From: DASTCC01 sp035711465
GTDB lineage: Bacteria > Acidobacteriota > Vicinamibacteria > Vicinamibacterales > SCN-69-37
Assembly: GCA_035711465.1 (NCBI GenBank)
Contig: DASTCC010000050.1
Location: 1-6,948 of the forward strand
DNA length: 6,948 nt
Direction of reading: 5' to 3'
In this document: positions 6,166 to 6,948 of the stretch, in pieces
Layout: the number at the start of each line of letters is the position of its first letter
How positions within the stretch are numbered: the first letter of the stretch is position 1
Notes under the pieces: model-generated
Database searches by the model: none
Seen by the model: only the letters and a program-made list of their open reading frames with translations
What the model was told of the DNA's origin: nothing
Made by a program: the position numbers and the translations under genes

Positions 6166-6948
6166 ATGTCTCTACTCATGACGTTCCGAGTCGCGCTGAA
6201 AGCTCTGGCGCGCAACAAGATGCGGACCGCGCTGACGATGCTGGGCATGATCATCGGCGTCGCGGCGGTCATCGCGATGGTCGCGCTCGGCACCGGCGCC
6301 CAGGCGGTGATCGAAGATCAGATCAAGTCCGCCGGCACCAACCTGATCACGGTGAGCCCCGGCAGCATGAACGCGATGGGCGTGCGCACCGGCTTCGGCA
6401 ACTCGAACCGGATGATGCCGGAAGATGCCGACGCGATCCGCCAGCTGCCGCAGATCGAGTACGTGTCGGAAGTCGCCAACACGCGCTCGCAGATCATCTT
6501 CGGCAACATGAACTGGAACACGTCGATCGACGGCGTCAACATCGACCTGCCGTTGATCCGGTCGTGGCCGATGAAGTACGGCGCGTTCTTCAGCCCCGAG
6601 GACGTGCGCGCGTCGGCCAAGGTGTGCGTGCTCGGATCCAACGTGTCGGACAACCTCTTCGGCGAGAACGTCGATCCCACCGGCGAGACGGTGCGCATTC
6701 GCAACCAGATCTTCAAGGTCCTCGGGGTGATGACGACCAAGGGCGCCGGCGCCGGCGGCACCAACCTCGACGACCGCGTGCTCGCGCCCTACACGACGGT
6801 GATGAAGAAGCTCTCGGGCAACCAGAACCTGAATCAGATTCTGGCGTCGTCGCGCTCGGCCGAGGGTCTCGCCGCCGCCGCGGCCGCTGTCACCGAGACG
6901 ATGCGGGCGCAACACGAGATCGCGCCGGGCGGCGACGACGACTTCACC
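6166..6948 (+). CDS. macB: MacB/FtsX-type ABC transporter permease, N-terminal part
   Basis: The frame is open from ATG 6166 to the window edge (261 codons, no stop), so the 3' part is missing. The N-terminus has the family pattern of a basic cytoplasmic stretch, ALKALARNKMRTALTMLG (10-27), running into TM1 (about 22-44, MIIGVAAVIAMVALG). The MacB periplasmic core domain follows: GTNLITVSPG (57-66), MMPEDADAI (83-91), NMNWNTSIDGV (114-124), GAFFSPEDVRASAKVCVLG (139-157), NLFG (163-166) and LDDRVLAPYTT (201-211). The remaining three TM helices and the FtsX domain should lie downstream. It lacks its own ATPase domain and should pair with the preceding ATPase and the MacA-like adaptor to export substrate from the periplasm by a mechanotransmission mechanism. 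An in-frame ATG at 6178 (Met5) is an alternative start; no ribosome site decides between them. Confidence 0.92.
   Translation, partial: MSLLMTFRVALKALARNKMRTALTMLGMIIGVAAVIAMVALGTGAQAVIEDQIKSAGTNLITVSPGSMNAMGVRTGFGNSNRMMPEDADAIRQLPQIEYVSEVANTRSQIIFGNMNWNTSIDGVNIDLPLIRSWPMKYGAFFSPEDVRASAKVCVLGSNVSDNLFGENVDPTGETVRIRNQIFKVLGVMTTKGAGAGGTNLDDRVLAPYTTVMKKLSGNQNLNQILASSRSAEGLAAAAAAVTETMRAQHEIAPGGDDDFT

Noticed and set aside
6172..6915. 247-codon minus-strand reading frame opposite the permease
   Set aside because: The + strand carries clear MacB core-domain motifs; the antisense product is His/Arg/Asp-rich without domains.

Overview
The window is a compact, GC-rich stretch of chromosome from a Gram-negative (diderm) bacterium. 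All genes are on the + strand and all encode parts of envelope efflux or export machines. The GC-rich third positions, the paired RND and MacAB-type systems, the glycine/arginine-rich ends of the adaptor proteins and the short-period repeats between genes resemble what I know of Acidobacteriota (Vicinamibacteria-like). That placement is an inference from style; no marker gene is present.

Layout: (1) 1-345, the C-terminal end of an RND-type periplasmic adaptor (membrane fusion protein). (2) 346-412, a gap with a five-copy array of 7-base units just before the next start. (3) 413-3538, a complete RND inner-membrane transporter of 1041 aa. (4) 3545-5224, a MacA-like adaptor of 559 aa, 6 nt after the RND stop, with a large Gly/Arg/Ala-rich insertion and a Gly-rich tail. 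(5) 5273-6058, a MacB/LolD-type ABC ATPase of 261 aa with all catalytic motifs and a GTG start set by a good Shine-Dalgarno. (6) 6059-6165, a 107-base gap with a tight hairpin, a long imperfect inverted repeat and a second 7-base array. (7) 6166-6948, the first 261 codons of a MacB/FtsX-type permease, cut by the window edge.

How the genes work together: the first adaptor and the RND protein should form a proton-driven pump. The second adaptor, the ATPase and the permease should form an ATP-driven MacAB-type exporter in which MacB is split into two polypeptides. Both would need an outer-membrane TolC-like channel, and none is encoded here. The near-contact of the RND stop and the macA start suggests that the two machines are made from one transcript.

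Most worth a second look: the two unrelated heptanucleotide arrays, which sit in the two gaps whose downstream genes lack a clear Shine-Dalgarno and which both lead into ACTTATG; the altered proton-relay residues of the RND protein (Asp-Ala in TM4 and Ser-Asn in TM10); the altered TolC-docking tip of the MacA hairpin; and the glycine-rich segments in all three periplasm-exposed proteins whose ends or loops are visible. I see no clearly new enzymatic or defence system. There are no RNA genes, CRISPR arrays, transposases or integration sites that I can support.
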